From Peromyscus leucopus (taxonomy: Eukaryota; Chordata; Mammalia; Rodentia; Cricetidae), in assembly GCF_004664715.2 (NCBI RefSeq), contig NC_051083.1:122082971-122146970 (forward strand): a stretch of DNA of 64,000 nucleotides. The letters are read 5' to 3'. This document shows positions 44,343-55,110 of this stretch, piece after piece. Position numbers and translations under genes: made by a program. The notes beneath the pieces are model-generated. The model did not search any database. It saw nothing but the letters and a program-made list of their open reading frames with translations, and had not been told where the DNA came from. The stretch's first letter is position 1. Every line of letters starts with the position of its first letter.

Positions 44343-44827
44343 TTTTCTTTGAGAGTTTCATTCAATATGTTTTTATCATATTTAGCCTCCTCTCCCAATT
44401 TGACCAAATTTCCCCCCACATCCCCACCCAACAAACTTCATGTTCTATCTCTCCCTTTAAAACTAAACAAACCTACATTCTGAATTTTATTCTTATAACC
44501 ACAGATAAGTGTAACTACTATCCCTCATCAAAAGACATCTGTCTTTATAGCCAATAGAGACCATCACAGAAAAACACAGCTGGACACATTGCAGAGATAA
44601 CAGATCACGCAGTGCCACCAATACATCTAAATTATAGCTTCTGCATCTATGATTCGGGGAATATTGCTAAGAGGAATCCTGCTGGTCTAGCAAGGTGACA
44701 GATGTACATTTTGTTATAAGGTCCATGACCACCTCACTAGCCTTGACCAATCATTCAAAAGAAGGTTCCATGTGCCTGGCATGTTGTTAGTCTATTAATT
44801 GTTCTTATAGAAAACATTGTCAGCCAA

Positions 44828-44890
<63 letters not shown>
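44828..44890. repeat. TA microsatellite with TG core
   Basis: (TA)n, 'tgtgtgtgta', (TA)n; self-complementary. Lies where CA tracts sit in related L1 tails. Confidence 0.93.
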
Positions 44891-44892
<2 letters not shown>

Positions 44893-45064
44893 GTTAAGCT
44901 ACACCACATCTATGTGTGTGCATGGTTATATACACTTACATGTATTGTGTACAATGTAAAATAAAATAGTTCCTTGAAGTGTTATGAAAAAAATCTAAAC
45001 ACTCCATGGAGTCTGGTTTGTGTTGGCCAACTATTCCTGAAGAGTGGTTAATACAAAATGTGTC

Positions 45065-45228
45065 GGTGGTGGTGCACGCCTTTAATCTCAGCACCTGGGA
45101 GGCAGAGCCAGGTGGATCTCTGTGAGTTTGAGCCCTGCCAGGTCTACAGAGCAAAAAGGAAGGAAGGAAGGAAGGAAGGAAGGAAGGAAGGAAGGAAGGA
45201 AGGAAGGAAGGAAGGAAGGAAGGGAAAG
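45065..45228 (+). mobile_element. 3'-truncated B1 with GGAA tail
   Basis: Perfect 12-bp duplications 'acaaaatgtgtc' at 45053-45064 and 45229-45240. The insert has the first ~90 nt of B1 ('ggtggtggtgcacgcc' to 'aggtctacagagca'), then (GGAA)n at 45158-45222; the last ~45 nt of the B1 body are missing. Confidence 0.9.
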
Positions 45229-45600
45229 ACAAAATGTGTCATATCAATAAAGAAAACTGACTTTCCTTTACCAGAAGCAATCAATATTAACAGCACCCTG
45301 GCTAGCTGTGGTACTTAGTGCCCACCTCCCCTCATCCATGCTGGGATTTTGTCTGACTTGAATTTGCATGTTCTCACAACCACCATGAGTTCTTATGCTC
45401 ATCTGCTCTGTTGTTATTGGAAAATAGTTTCCTTGAAGTTATCCTCTCTCTCTCTCTCACTCTTAAAATATTTCTGTCCACTCTCCAAATAGATTCCTGA
45501 GCCTTTGGAAGAGAGATGTGATGTAGACGTCCCATTTTGTGGGCTAGAGTTGCAATGGAAGTTTGTTTTCAGTGACTTAATGGTGTTACTTTGGTCAGTC

Positions 45601-46085
45601 TCTTTAAGATGATGCCATAGGTGTGCCTTCTATTTCTTTCTAGCACTACTGGGACTTGGAAATGTCACTATTAGTATGCAAGGTGTCCTAGTAAGGAGGG
45701 AGTTATATAGAGATCCTTGTACAGATTTCTCTAATTGCTCTGGTACTCCTTGGGAAGAGTAAAGAGTATCTTAACTAAGAGATTAAGAAATGCCCAATGT
45801 CTTCCCACTTACTGTTGAATAGCTTCTTTTTTCCAGATCTTCTTGCCCTTCCTGATGTCACTCAGTAAGGGAGAATAGTGTTGCATTCACATGAACAAAG
45901 ATCCCTCGAAGACAGGGCCTTTGGCAATCCATAAAAATCTTTATTTTGATATCTTTATTCAAGTACAATAGAAATAATAAAAAAATCACCATTGTTAGCA
46001 TTAAAAAATGATGATTTTGGTGAATATTTGGACTTGTGTAAACATAATGAAAGTCTAGTTTTAGAATATGTCCATCCACTACTAG
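45601..46085. other. No gene recognised
   Basis: No confident feature. A 73-codon minus-strand ORF at 45858 has no recognised domain. Confidence 0.4.
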
Positions 46086-47010
46086 ATATAAAGCAAAGTA
46101 TAATCAGACTGCAATCCACAGCAATCCAGGGAGGCTAGCTAGTAAGGAGGACCCTAGAAAGGACACATGGATCGCCCAGTGATGGAGAAATGGATGAGAT
46201 CTATAGGAGCAAACAGGGGTGGGAGGGCAAGGGGTGGGGGATAAGAACTTAGGGGAAGGAGGTTCGAACTGGAATGGGAACAGTGAGAGAGCAAGGAAAG
46301 AGATACCATGATAAATGAAGACACCATAGGAATAGGGAGAAGCAGAGTACTAGGGAGGTTCCCAGGAATCCACAAGGATGACTCCACCATAGACTACTGA
46401 CAATAGTCAAGAGGGTGCCTGAGCTGGCCTACTCTGGTGATCAGATGGCTGAATACCCTAACTGTCATCATAGAACACTCATCCTGATGGAAGCAGATGC
46501 AGAGATCCACGGCCGGATCCCAGGCAGAACTCCAGGAGTTCAACTGATGAGAGACAGGAGGGATTCTATGAGCAAGGGATATGGAGACCATGATTGGAAA
46601 AAGTACAGAGACAACCAGCCAAACTAGTGGAAACACATGAACTGCGGACCAATACCTGAGGAGCCTCCATGGTACTGGACTAGGCCCTCTGGACAAGCAA
46701 GACAGTTGTTTAGCTTGAACTGTTTAGGCGGCCCCCAAGCAGTGGGATCAGAACCTGTCCCTAGTTCATGAGACAGTTTATTGGAGCCTAGTGCCTATGG
46801 TGGGACACTTTGCCTAGCCATGGTGCAGGGAGGAGGGGCTTGGACCTGGCTCAACTGAATCAACCAGGCTCTGCTGACTCCCCATGATTGCCTTGGAGGA
46901 GGTGGGAATAGAGGGTGGGCTGGGAGGAAGGAGAACCTGTGGATGGGAGGAGGGAAGACAGGGGAATTTGTGGTTGGTATGTAAAGTAAATAGAAAATCT
47001 CTTAATAAAA
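46086..47010 (+). mobile_element. L1 3' UTR, sense
   Basis: 'gcaatccacagcaatccagg', 'aaggaggaccctagaaagg', 'acctactctggtg'-like string, 'gggaggaggggcttggacc', 'tgccttggaggaggtggg' and a final 'cttaataaaaaaag' tail. Collinear with the 3' UTR of the L1 at 41248-43732 but more diverged. Confidence 0.88.
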
Positions 47011-47269
47011 AAAGAATAATGTTGCTACAAATATTTAAATGTACATTTTGGTATAGGCACATGTTTTCATATGTTTTAAGTTTGTGTGTAGGAAAACTGA
47101 AGAGTTGTATATTAAGAACTAAGACAATCCATATTATAGATTATGTTAATTGATTGTGGAAAATCCATCTTAATTGTGGGCAAGACAGGGGATCTGTGCA
47201 GGAGATCCTGAACTATATCAAATGGTGAAAGTAGCTGAGTACTAACATGAATTCATTACTCTTTGTTCC
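47011..47269. other. No feature recognised
   Basis: Unassigned. Confidence 0.4.
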
Positions 47270-47645
47270 TAAGTCCTCACCATGATGGGGACCTTGAATT
47301 ATGTCCCAGAATTAATCCTTCCCCTCTTTATTCTTTTGGGATATTTTATCACAGCAACAGAAAATAAACTAAGACTAACTGACAGAAACAGCTTACAAGG
47401 GACAGATTTATTTTAGCTCACTGCCTCAGAGGGTTTAGTCCATATAAACTTGGCTCCATGTACTTGGGCCCCATGGCAGTGGTGGAAGCTTTTCTTCATT
47501 TATTGGTAGACAGGAAACAGAGAGAAGAGTCATTACAGAAAGGAGAAAAGATAAGATATTCCCCAAGGACACAGCCACACAGACTGTCTTCTTCCAACTA
47601 GACCCTACTTCCTAACTTTCAATATATGAATCTATTATATGAATC
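47270..47645. mobile_element. Two hAT-like repeat fragments end to end
   Basis: 47270-47385 ('ccttcccctctttattc', 'tatcacagcaacag') matches the end of the 49.2-kb type; 47386-47645 ('gggacagatttattttagc', 'gaaacagagagaagagtc') matches the 29.0-kb type. Confidence 0.55.
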
Positions 47646-48431
47646 CCATATTATGAATCTATCAAGTTATTGGTCCGTTCATTAGATCAGAGTAGTCATG
47701 TTGGGAGGAAAATTGCACACATACCCAGAGTTGGGAATCTTTAATGCCAAAGAAATTTATTAATCTAAGCAAGTTGGTGGTTCAGTTTAGCTGTTGCAAA
47801 GTCTATCTTCTTAAAGACAATCATGATTCTACCACTATGAGTAGACAATGTTCATTTGGATGATATGCTCAAATACCTCAAGCCAGTGGATTTTTCCACC
47901 CTCTGATGCTGGACCTCTATCTGAGTTGGAAATTGAATTCAACATTCAGGCAGTTTGTAGGTGTGTTCTAGATTTTACTTTCTACTGGGCCTCTTCATGT
48001 TTCCCATACCATGTGAAAGGATTTTTTTTTAGGTAGCCAAGGCCAAAAGTCTTTGGTCTCTCCTTTGCATACCTGCTGCACATGTACAAACTTGAATTCT
48101 GGAGATATGCAGATGTCAAGGCTTACCAAACCTGTCTCACTCTTCAGAGTTTCCTGATTAACTTTAAACCAGTCTGCCAGAATATTGCTTACCAACAAAG
48201 ATCACAAAATCAAACTGTGATATTTTCCTTCCTCTATTCATTTGTCACCAAGACCACCCCTGTTTCCTATTCTCAGGACTGTAAAGTTTTCTCTGAGGTA
48301 CTCCTAATCAACTCTGAAGCAAAGTTGCTGGTTTTACAACTTGCTACACCCCACTAGAACTGTTGTACTAATAGAGATAGCCAAGATGAAAAGAGATCTG
48401 TTCCCTGATGGTCCCATCTGAGATGCAGTAA
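47646..48431. other. No gene or repeat recognised
   Basis: ORFs of 62, 67 and 91 codons lack recognised domains. Confidence 0.4.
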
Positions 48432-48635
48432 TTGTTTTTAAAGAAAATTATTTATTTATTTATTTACTATGCATACAGTATTCTACCTGCATGTTTTCCT
48501 ACAGGCCAGAAGAGGGCACCAGATCTTACTCTGGACAGTTGTGAGCCACCATGTGGTTGCTGGGAATTGAACTCAGGATCTCTGGAAGAGCAGCCAGTGC
48601 CCTTAACCACTGAGCCATCTCTTCATCCCTGCTTT
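48432..48635 (-). mobile_element. B2 SINE, antisense
   Basis: 'attatttatttatttattt', 'ggccagaagagggcacc', 'gtgagccaccatgtggttgc', 'aattgaactcaggatctctgg', 'ccactgagccatctcttc' form an almost complete antisense B2, tRNA-derived. Confidence 0.93.
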
Positions 48636-48984
48636 TTCTTTTAATTAACCCATTAAAAATAGCCTATAATAAAGTACCCTGTGATGTTTTGACATATGTG
48701 TAAATTGTGTGATATTTTCATATCTCCTCAATCATTTATCATTTCTTAATGGTAAAAAAAAACCATATAAAAATACATTCTTACAGCATTTTTTGAAATA
48801 TACAATGCATGACAAATTCTTAATGTATCTTTGCTTAACTTCCCAAGTTAAGAGTTTTGGGAAGATAGATTTTAGCCACTCTTATAGTTCCTTTGTGGGC
48901 AGAAAAATAAACATACTTTTTTTCTCTGTTGAATTCATAGGAGTCTGTTACTGTTTCCAATGCCATTCTTGATCTGCTACATTT
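48636..48984. other. No feature recognised
   Basis: AT-rich; an 87-codon ORF without a recognised domain. Confidence 0.4.
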
Positions 48985-49860
48985 CCTTCCTCAAGAAGTG
49001 GCCAGATCATATTCCTGCTCTGTTTAAAATACACTACTGGATTTCCATAAAGTATAAAATCCCAATTCCTAAATGCAACCTAGGGAACTCTTCATGATCT
49101 GACCTCTACTACCCTGTAAAGTGCATCTCTTATCACTCTTCTCATTGGTACTTCACAATTAATCCATCTTACAAGCACTGGGATACCATTCTTCTCACAG
49201 CCGCAACAAACACACCTGTGCTGATTAGTTTTGTTTGTTTGGTTTTGGGTTTTTTGTTTTTGTCAACTTGATGCAAGCTGGGGTAATTTGGGAAGAGGAA
49301 ACCTCAACTGAAACAATGCTTTCATCAGATTGGCCTGTGGATAAGCCTGTGAAGGCATTTCTTGATAAATGATTTATGTGTGAGGGTCCAGCCCACTGTG
49401 GAAAGAGCCACCTCTGGGCAAGTGGTCCTCAGTTGTATAAGATAGCAAAGTGAGCAAGCTAGTAAGCAACACTCATTCATAGCCTCTGCTTCAATTCCTG
49501 CTTCCAGGTTTCTGCCCTGCTTGAGGCCTGGCTTTCCTTCACAGTATACCCAAATTGCTTCGGGCATAGTGTTTTATCACAGCAATAGAAAAGCAAACTA
49601 GGACAATGCCCTTTCCTTGGCTGTTATTTTGTATTTGTTTTTCCATTTGCCAGAAATGTCAAATAAGACTTTTCTTCCAATTGCTTAGCTATAACTACCT
49701 AAGAGATATCTTCTCTGACCACTGAAAACATCACCTTTGATCCTACTGATCCATTCAATATTAACACTAATGACAGCATTTCTGCTAGTTCATTGCTTGC
49801 ACTGAAGCCTTCTTATACAAGCTCCCCTGGGGCAGTCGGTGCTCTGGACAATCTCAAACC
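48985..49860 (-). mobile_element. L2 LINE fragment, antisense, split by a hAT-like repeat
   Basis: 'gctctgtttaaaatacactac', 'tgatctgacctctactacc' (left) and 'gccctttccttggctg', 'aagagatatcttctctgacc' (right) follow the antisense order of the L2 3' region. Ancient, mammal-wide. Confidence 0.65.
49215..49610. mobile_element. hAT-Charlie-type rodent repeat
   Basis: 'gtcaacttgatgcaagctgg', 'gaggaaacctcaactg', 'cctctgcttcaattcctgc', 'tatcacagcaatagaaaag'. Good copy of the family, inserted in L2. Confidence 0.75.
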
Positions 49861-50560
49861 ATGCTTTGTGGAGCAGTTAATGATCAGTGGATATTTTTGT
49901 ATATATAAATAAACAAAAATGTGTGTTGATATCTTGCCGTACTTTTACAATTCTTTGTGATGTGTGCTTTTCCCTGTGTATACTGTACTGTCATCCAGGC
50001 TCTTGACCATTTTCTTAGTATACAAACTTAGTATCACTGAGAATGCACTACATTACTTGATTGTAGTTCTGTACCTCACTCCTCTCAAACAACCTTCAGC
50101 CAAAATGGCCTCCCTGACCCTACTTTACCCCTCCAGGTCATTCTTCTCTATATATTCCCTTGCCCTATTTTTTCTATTAACTCAATATTAAGCACTAGAA
50201 ATATCCTGAATCCTTTTCTTTCCCTTTTCCTTTTGCTTCCCACTCATACCAACAACAACCATTGTATTATTGCACATAGTACTGTCATTACCCCTTTACT
50301 TCCTAAGATGGCTGGCACCGGAGAGTAGATCTTTATTTTACTTAACCATTTATTGTTGTACTTTAATCGTGGTTCTATCCTTTCATAGTGATGTTCTTGA
50401 AGACTGGAGGATAAAGACTGGTTCACAGGTCACCAATCTAGCAAAGGGAAGAACTTGAACATTGCTAAAACTCTAACTAAAAGAATTGCAGTAATCTAAG
50501 AGAATTCAAATATATTAAATTCAACCAAGAACCTAACTCCAGGTGTATAAATGGCACTGT
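49861..50560. other. Possible second L2 stretch, otherwise unassigned
   Basis: Segments such as 'gatgttcttgaagactgg' and 'aatggcctccctgacc' recall antisense L2, but identity is too low to be sure. No gene. Confidence 0.35.
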
Positions 50561-51090
50561 AAAAAACATATGTAACATGAAAAAGGCAACATAAATGCTT
50601 CAGTAATTATTAATCTCACACTATCTCCATTGGAAGTGAGTTAAACGAAATTACAGATGAAGAACACAATAGAATGACTATAATTAATTATGGTCAAAGA
50701 AACTACATAGGACACAAATTCCTGAGGGAATTCTTAAGAATATAAAAAAGCTGAATGAAATAAAATGTCAATGAAAGCAGTATATGAAAGCATAATTCAA
50801 TAAAGAGATATAAATGTTGAATAAAAACCAAATGGAAATACTGGAAATGAAGAAAAGGCAATTTAGAAGCTCTGTGAAAAGCCATACCAACAGAAGAGGT
50901 CAAGGAAAAAGCAATCTATCAGAGGTTAAAGACATAGCAGAGTAACTGGAACACTCCAACAAGGACAAAGATAAACTAATAAGTAATAAGCAATAATTTC
51001 AAGATGTACAGGACACTACAAAAAGACTAAATCTGAGAATCATGGTTATAGAAGGAGAATTTCATTCTAAAATCATAGAAAATATTTTCA
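50561..51090 (+). mobile_element. L1 ORF1-region remnant, sense
   Basis: A-rich sequence with 'aaatggaaatactggaaatg', 'ttcaagatgtacaggacac', 'aaaaagactaaatctgagaatc' resembles the coiled-coil and RRM part of rodent L1 ORF1. No open frame remains. Confidence 0.55.
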
Positions 51091-51298
51091 ACGAAATCCT
51101 GGTGCTCTCTCTGCCCATCCCGCAGTAAGATCATTGTGCATGGGACTCCTGCCTGGCCGTTACACCGCAGAAAGGCTCAGCTAGGTCCACCACCTGGGAA
51201 GACCAGCACACCATTTTTTCTAGCCCCACCCCTTGCACCTTGAGATCCGTGGAAGAGGTTCCAGCCTTGCCTATTTGCCCAGTGAGATGTGAACATGG

Positions 51299-51354
<56 letters not shown>

Positions 51355-52010
51355 CAAGGGTGGGGAGAGAAGGCTCCAGCCGTAATCATACCTGCTGCTC
51401 ACCCCTACTACTCAGTGCAGGCATCTCCTGGCCTACACATCACCCAGTGAAACTATGGTACCAGAAGGTTCCAATCCTGTCTACTTCCCAGTAAGATTAA
51501 CTTGGGAAATTTCAGTGCAGTTCTTCACTGTGGAAGACTGCATTCCAGCCATCCTTATACAAGATCAGCATCAGCCCTGAACAACATCCCACATATTTTG
51601 CCTAAGGAGCCCCAGCCCTCCTCATCACACCAAGAGTTCAATATAGGAGGCTCCAATCTACCCTTCTTTCTCCCAAGATCAGCAACAGAGAGATCCCATC
51701 CCAGCTATCATCCCACAAGATCAGCAAACACCCAGGAGGCTGCATCATAAGTTCGGCCTGAGAGTCTCCAACTGTGCTCATGACTTGCTGAGTTCAGTGC
51801 AGGAGTCCATAACCCTGAGAACAATCCTGTGAGATCACCACACAAGGGGCTCCAGCTTGGTCCCTCACTGTGCAGTATTGGTGCTAATAACTGTGAGAGC
51901 AGCACATGAGAGCTTCCAACATAGCCATAGTCCTGTGAGATCATCTTCTGGGAGGATCCAATGCTATCCCTCATCACAGTATCACCAGGAAATGCAAGAG
52001 ATAAAATGTG
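51091..52010. repeat. Degenerate monomer-like block
   Basis: Recurring words 'ccagtgagat', 'ccacaagatcagcaa', 'aggaggctccaat', 'gtgagatca', 'ggggctccagc' every few tens of bases suggest old tandem monomers, as in rodent L1 5' UTRs. A pure (CA)n at 51302-51353 is embedded. Confidence 0.5.
51302..51353. repeat. CA microsatellite
   Basis: About 26 CA units. Overlapping His-Thr and Val-Cys ORFs are artefacts. Confidence 0.96.
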
Positions 52011-52087
52011 ATTGTTTTAAAAATTACCCAGCCTATCATAGTTTGATATTGAAGCTGAAACAGACTTAGTTCAGAAAAGGCAAACTA

Positions 52088-52462
52088 GAGGACTGGGGAG
52101 GTGGCTCAGCCACTAAAGTGCTTGCCATGTAATCATGAGACCTGAGGTCAAGCCCTCAAACCCACATAGGAAACAGCATGATAGTGTGTGACTGTAAACC
52201 CCAGTGTCTGGAAGGGAGCAGCGATATTAGGTCCCTGTGCTTTGCTGGCCAGCCAGTCTAGCCAAATCAGAGATCTCTAGGTTCAACAAGAGATCGCCAC
52301 TTAAAAAAGTAAGGAGAGGGGGTGAGAGAGTTGAGAATATGAAGTAAAAAGACTAAAATTCATAGTATAAATATATGAAACTGAAAAAGTATATGAAAAA
52401 ATAAGGTAAAGAGTGATTTAGAAAGATACTCATCAGCAGTATCTGCCCTCAGCACATACAAG

Positions 52463-52522
<60 letters not shown>

Positions 52523-52525
52523 GAA
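52088..52525 (+). mobile_element. B4 SINE with CG/CA tail
   Basis: 'ggaggtggctcagccac', 'gacctgaggtcaagccc', 'gctggccagccagtctagcc', 'caacaagagatcgccac', 'agaaagatactcatcag' follow B4 order and end in 'gcgcgcgca' plus (CA)n at 52462-52520. An AAAG-rich patch follows. Confidence 0.78.
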
Positions 52526-53440
52526 AAAAGAAAAGAAAAAGAAAAAGAAAATCCAAACTAGAAACTTAGTCACTGAGGTTCAGAAGTAACACATGTCACT
52601 TCCACTCAGGTTCTACAAGCTCAAAATAATGTTCTGGTTAATGCAACTGCCAATAAAAAAGCAGGAAATCAAGAGCAACTAAGGGCTATCTACAGGCACA
52701 TAAGCCTCCACAAAGGCTAGCAAATGGGAAGCAGATAATTCTCACTTTTAAAAACTGCTATTAAGTTGAATGAGGTTTTAAATGAAACCCATCAAAAATG
52801 AATATACAAGAAAAATGAACTTAAAGTTTACATACTTAAGGCACGGTCTCCTCCCAATTGTAAAGACATCCCTGACTCCTGAGACAATTTGAAGGATGTC
52901 CACTGGGCTAAGTGAAAGGGCACTGAGAAAAAAAAAAAGATGGATAAATCCTAAAGATGACAAGAAAGAACAAAACAGCAAGATCTAGCAGCATCAGCTA
53001 GATTTGAGGAAAATTCAAAAGATCAAAAGACATCTGGGATATAAAACAATGGAGGTATTGGGGTAACTGCATCAGGTGAGAAGTTTCTGCAAGAATGACG
53101 TGGAGAAGAAAGTTTTATGAATAATTTTATGATTGTTCAGCATCTGAGACTACATCTATTGTGTCAATTACAACCATTTTCATAATGTTCAAAACAATGT
53201 TTCTTTGCTGGTGATCTCCAGCCAAGACCGAGACTTCAAGTAGATTAGTTACATAAACGTTCTTGGATGAAGTGCTAATAAATCGTTGCATCAAGTTTTT
53301 CAGTTTTAAAGGAGCACAATAAACTTGATACTCCGTGTTCAGATTTTTCTTGGAATGGCATCTAGTGCCTAAGTACAAGGCAGTTTGACTAGCATTAGTT
53401 CCTTGAATATGACCTCATTTCAAATGGCACTGTACAATAG
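52526..53440. other. No gene recognised; one protein-like ORF
   Basis: The minus-strand ORF 53127-53378 (83 codons) has balanced, non-repetitive composition but no family I recognise and no clear splice sites. Confidence 0.4.
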
Positions 53441-53442
53441 GA

Positions 53443-53598
53443 TAGGCTTGCTTACCAGCACGTACATTAGGTAGCTCACAACTCCCTGTAATTCCAGTTT
53501 CAGGGGATCCAATGCCTCTAGTCTCCAAGGGCACCCACACTCACATGCACACATGTCTCCTACAGATATACATAATTAAAAGTTAAATATATCTTTAA
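53443..53598 (+). mobile_element. B4/ID-type SINE 3' part
   Basis: 'gcttaccagcacgtac', 'caactccctgtaattccag', 'ttcaggggatccaatgcc', 'cacactcacatgcacac' then 'taattaaaag'. 5' part diverged. Confidence 0.7.
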
Positions 53599-53699
53599 AA
53601 TGGAACCTTCCCATCAAAAGAAATGTGGTCCTGACACTGCTACTGAGAAAAGCATATAGGACTAACTTGTTGGGTGATAATAGGCAGAAACTCTGCCAT

Positions 53700-53885
53700 C
53701 ATATGCTCTTACTGGCTCATTAGTTTTACTATGTGATCTTAGGAATTTTGAGTTCACATTGCTTTTTCTGTAAAATAATGGAAATGGCATTGCCTCACAT
53801 ATTACAATGAAGAGTTAGCAATCATAAATAGAAAAGATGTATGCTTTTCTTGGTAATTAGCGGTTGTTTTACATACATTAAAAGC
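53700..53885 (+). mobile_element. MIR SINE, sense
   Basis: 'ctatgtgatcttaggaattttg', 'ctttttctgtaaaataatgg' and a decayed tail match the MIR core. Confidence 0.6.
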
Positions 53886-54259
53886 CTTTGCTTTCATACC
53901 CTAGAAGCCAAAGTTCCAAGAAGATTAGAAAAATGTTGTGTATGAGTGTAGGGAGCCGCTATTCAAAGATGGCACTGGCTTCCTGGTAGCCTAGCTGTAA
54001 ACAACTCCATATTTGGCTATGACGTACGAGTATGGTAATTGGCCTTATGTCCTCAGCCTATCCCGTGGCTCCCCGTGCTAGCATTCTGGCGGGACCCAAT
54101 CACAGTACGGCACTTTTGCCTGATTCCCTATATAAGCAGCTGCAGTTTAGTCCTCGGGGCCCCTCACCTCCCGCTCTCCCTTAACCAAGAGGCGCTCCAA
54201 TAAAGTGTGATCTGAGAGAAATCCTCGTGTGGTGGTCGTTCTTCCTCACTGGCCGCAAC

Positions 54260-54277
54260 TGGTGCCGAAACCCGGGA
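54260..54277 (+). promoter_or_regulatory. tRNA-Phe primer-binding site
   Basis: 'tggtgccgaaacccggga' is the complement of the 3' end of tRNA-Phe(GAA), the primer used by IAP retroviruses. Found inside the TSD-bounded element rather than next to its terminal CA. Confidence 0.9.
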
Positions 54278-54337
54278 AGGAAACTTCGGACACCAGGTGA
54301 GGGGTCGAAGAGGATTCAGAACTCAACACATGGAGCG

Positions 54338-54414
54338 GTGACGTCGGTAAGTTCTCCAGGAACGGTGACGTCGGTAAGTTCTTCAGGAACAGTGACGTCG
54401 GTAAGTTCTCCAGG
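54338..54414 (+). repeat. 27-bp repeat x3 with splice-donor-like core
   Basis: Units starting at 54338, 54365 and 54392 share 'gtgacgtcggtaagttct'. Each has a strong 5' splice-site consensus (G/GTAAGT) and a CRE-like TGACGTCG. A 78-codon ORF across them (VTSVSSPG-type repeats) is probably not coding. Confidence 0.95.
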
Positions 54415-54502
54415 TATGCTGATTACTGGGATTAATCCGCAGCCCTTCGCTCAGACATGGTAAACGGGTATTGGTAATGCGGGCGTTACCTCTACATATG
54501 AG

Positions 54503-55110
54503 ATATATAATAGAAATGGGGGACATCTGTGGGCACAGGAGAAATGCAAAAACTGAAAGAGTAGGGTGATTTAGGCAATTGTTGAAACAGAAGAGATTTT
54601 AGGGGGAGGTGGTCCCTGAAGAATACAAAGTCACGTGGGTGAATGAAATGATATGACCATTCCATTGCATTATTTAGGAGAAGGTTTTTATTGTAGATAT
54701 GAGGGAAAGTAAAAGCCAGAGGCATCTGGGAGGGTCCAGAGCAGGGAGAGAAAGTAGTAGACGAAATATGGCTATGAGAGGAGAAATGGGGAGATGAGAG
54801 TGAGAGGAAGAGAAGAGAGTGTGGTCAAAGGAGTGGGGCAAGAGACAGAGGACCGAGAGAGGGGGGCCAAGAGAGAGGACCAAGAAAGCATCTGGACAAA
54901 ATGGCATGGTTATATAGGAATGAGAAACTGAGAGAAGAGAAGCCCATGGGCAGAAGAAGTTTAGGCTAGAGGGTGGGGTAAGAAGAGCTGAAAGGAGTCA
55001 CAGGTACTGAGTGAGCCTGGAGGGCAGCAGACACTTTGGTATGCTAATAGGAACTACAGTTAGCCATTTGTCCTGAGTTTCTTTTAAACCTGACAATGGT
55101 CTTCTGGTCT
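54503..55110 (-). mobile_element. Candidate LTR, antisense (unassigned)
   Basis: Purine-rich on the plus strand. Read in reverse it has a TATA-like 'ctatataacc' (54909-54918), a CT-rich stretch and a poly(A)-signal-like 'caataaaaacc' (54684-54694), an LTR-like arrangement. Ends are not defined and no duplication was found. Confidence 0.4.

Larger units (their letters stand above)
44343..45600 (-). mobile_element. Mosaic of L1 (Lx-like) 3' UTR pieces
   Basis: Antisense pieces at 44343-44470, 44683-44815, 44990-45055 and 45241-45600 ('gtgcccacctcccctcatcc', 'gctgggattttgtctgactt'), with a sense-oriented piece at 44470-44683 ('accatcacagaaaaacac', 'acacattgcagagataac'). The order is not collinear, so at least two copies or an internal inversion are involved. 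Confidence 0.65.
53947..54496 (+). mobile_element. IAP-like class II ERV element, 550 bp, TSD-bounded
   Basis: Starts 'tgtagggagccgc' and ends 'gttacctctaca' (TGTAG/CTACA inverted ends) with a perfect 6-bp duplication 'tatgag' at 53941-53946 and 54497-54502. Inside are an IAP-type U3 ('aagatggcactggctt'), CCAAT-like 'acccaatcacagtac', TATA 'tatataag' at 54129-54136, 'aataaa' at 54199-54204, a U5-like stretch, an 18-nt primer-binding site at 54260-54277 and three 27-bp repeats. No gag, pol, env or second full LTR. Either the LTR itself contains the leader or the provirus lost its interior by rearrangement. Confidence 0.88.

Noticed and set aside
46086..47010. Target duplication for the L1 tail using 'gagaatagtgttgc' near 45870 and 'gaataatgttgc' near 47007
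   Set aside because: Only an imperfect short match, and the intervening 45893-46085 does not read as L1; not enough to set a boundary.
48432..48635. tRNA-like sequence
   Set aside because: The tRNA resemblance belongs to the tRNA-derived head of B2 and B4 SINEs; no free-standing tRNA gene with a full cloverleaf was found.
54227..54463. 78-codon ORF with VTSVSSPG repeats as a secreted or repeat protein
   Set aside because: It crosses U5, the primer-binding site and the leader repeats of the IAP-like element; periodicity comes from the 27-bp DNA repeat.
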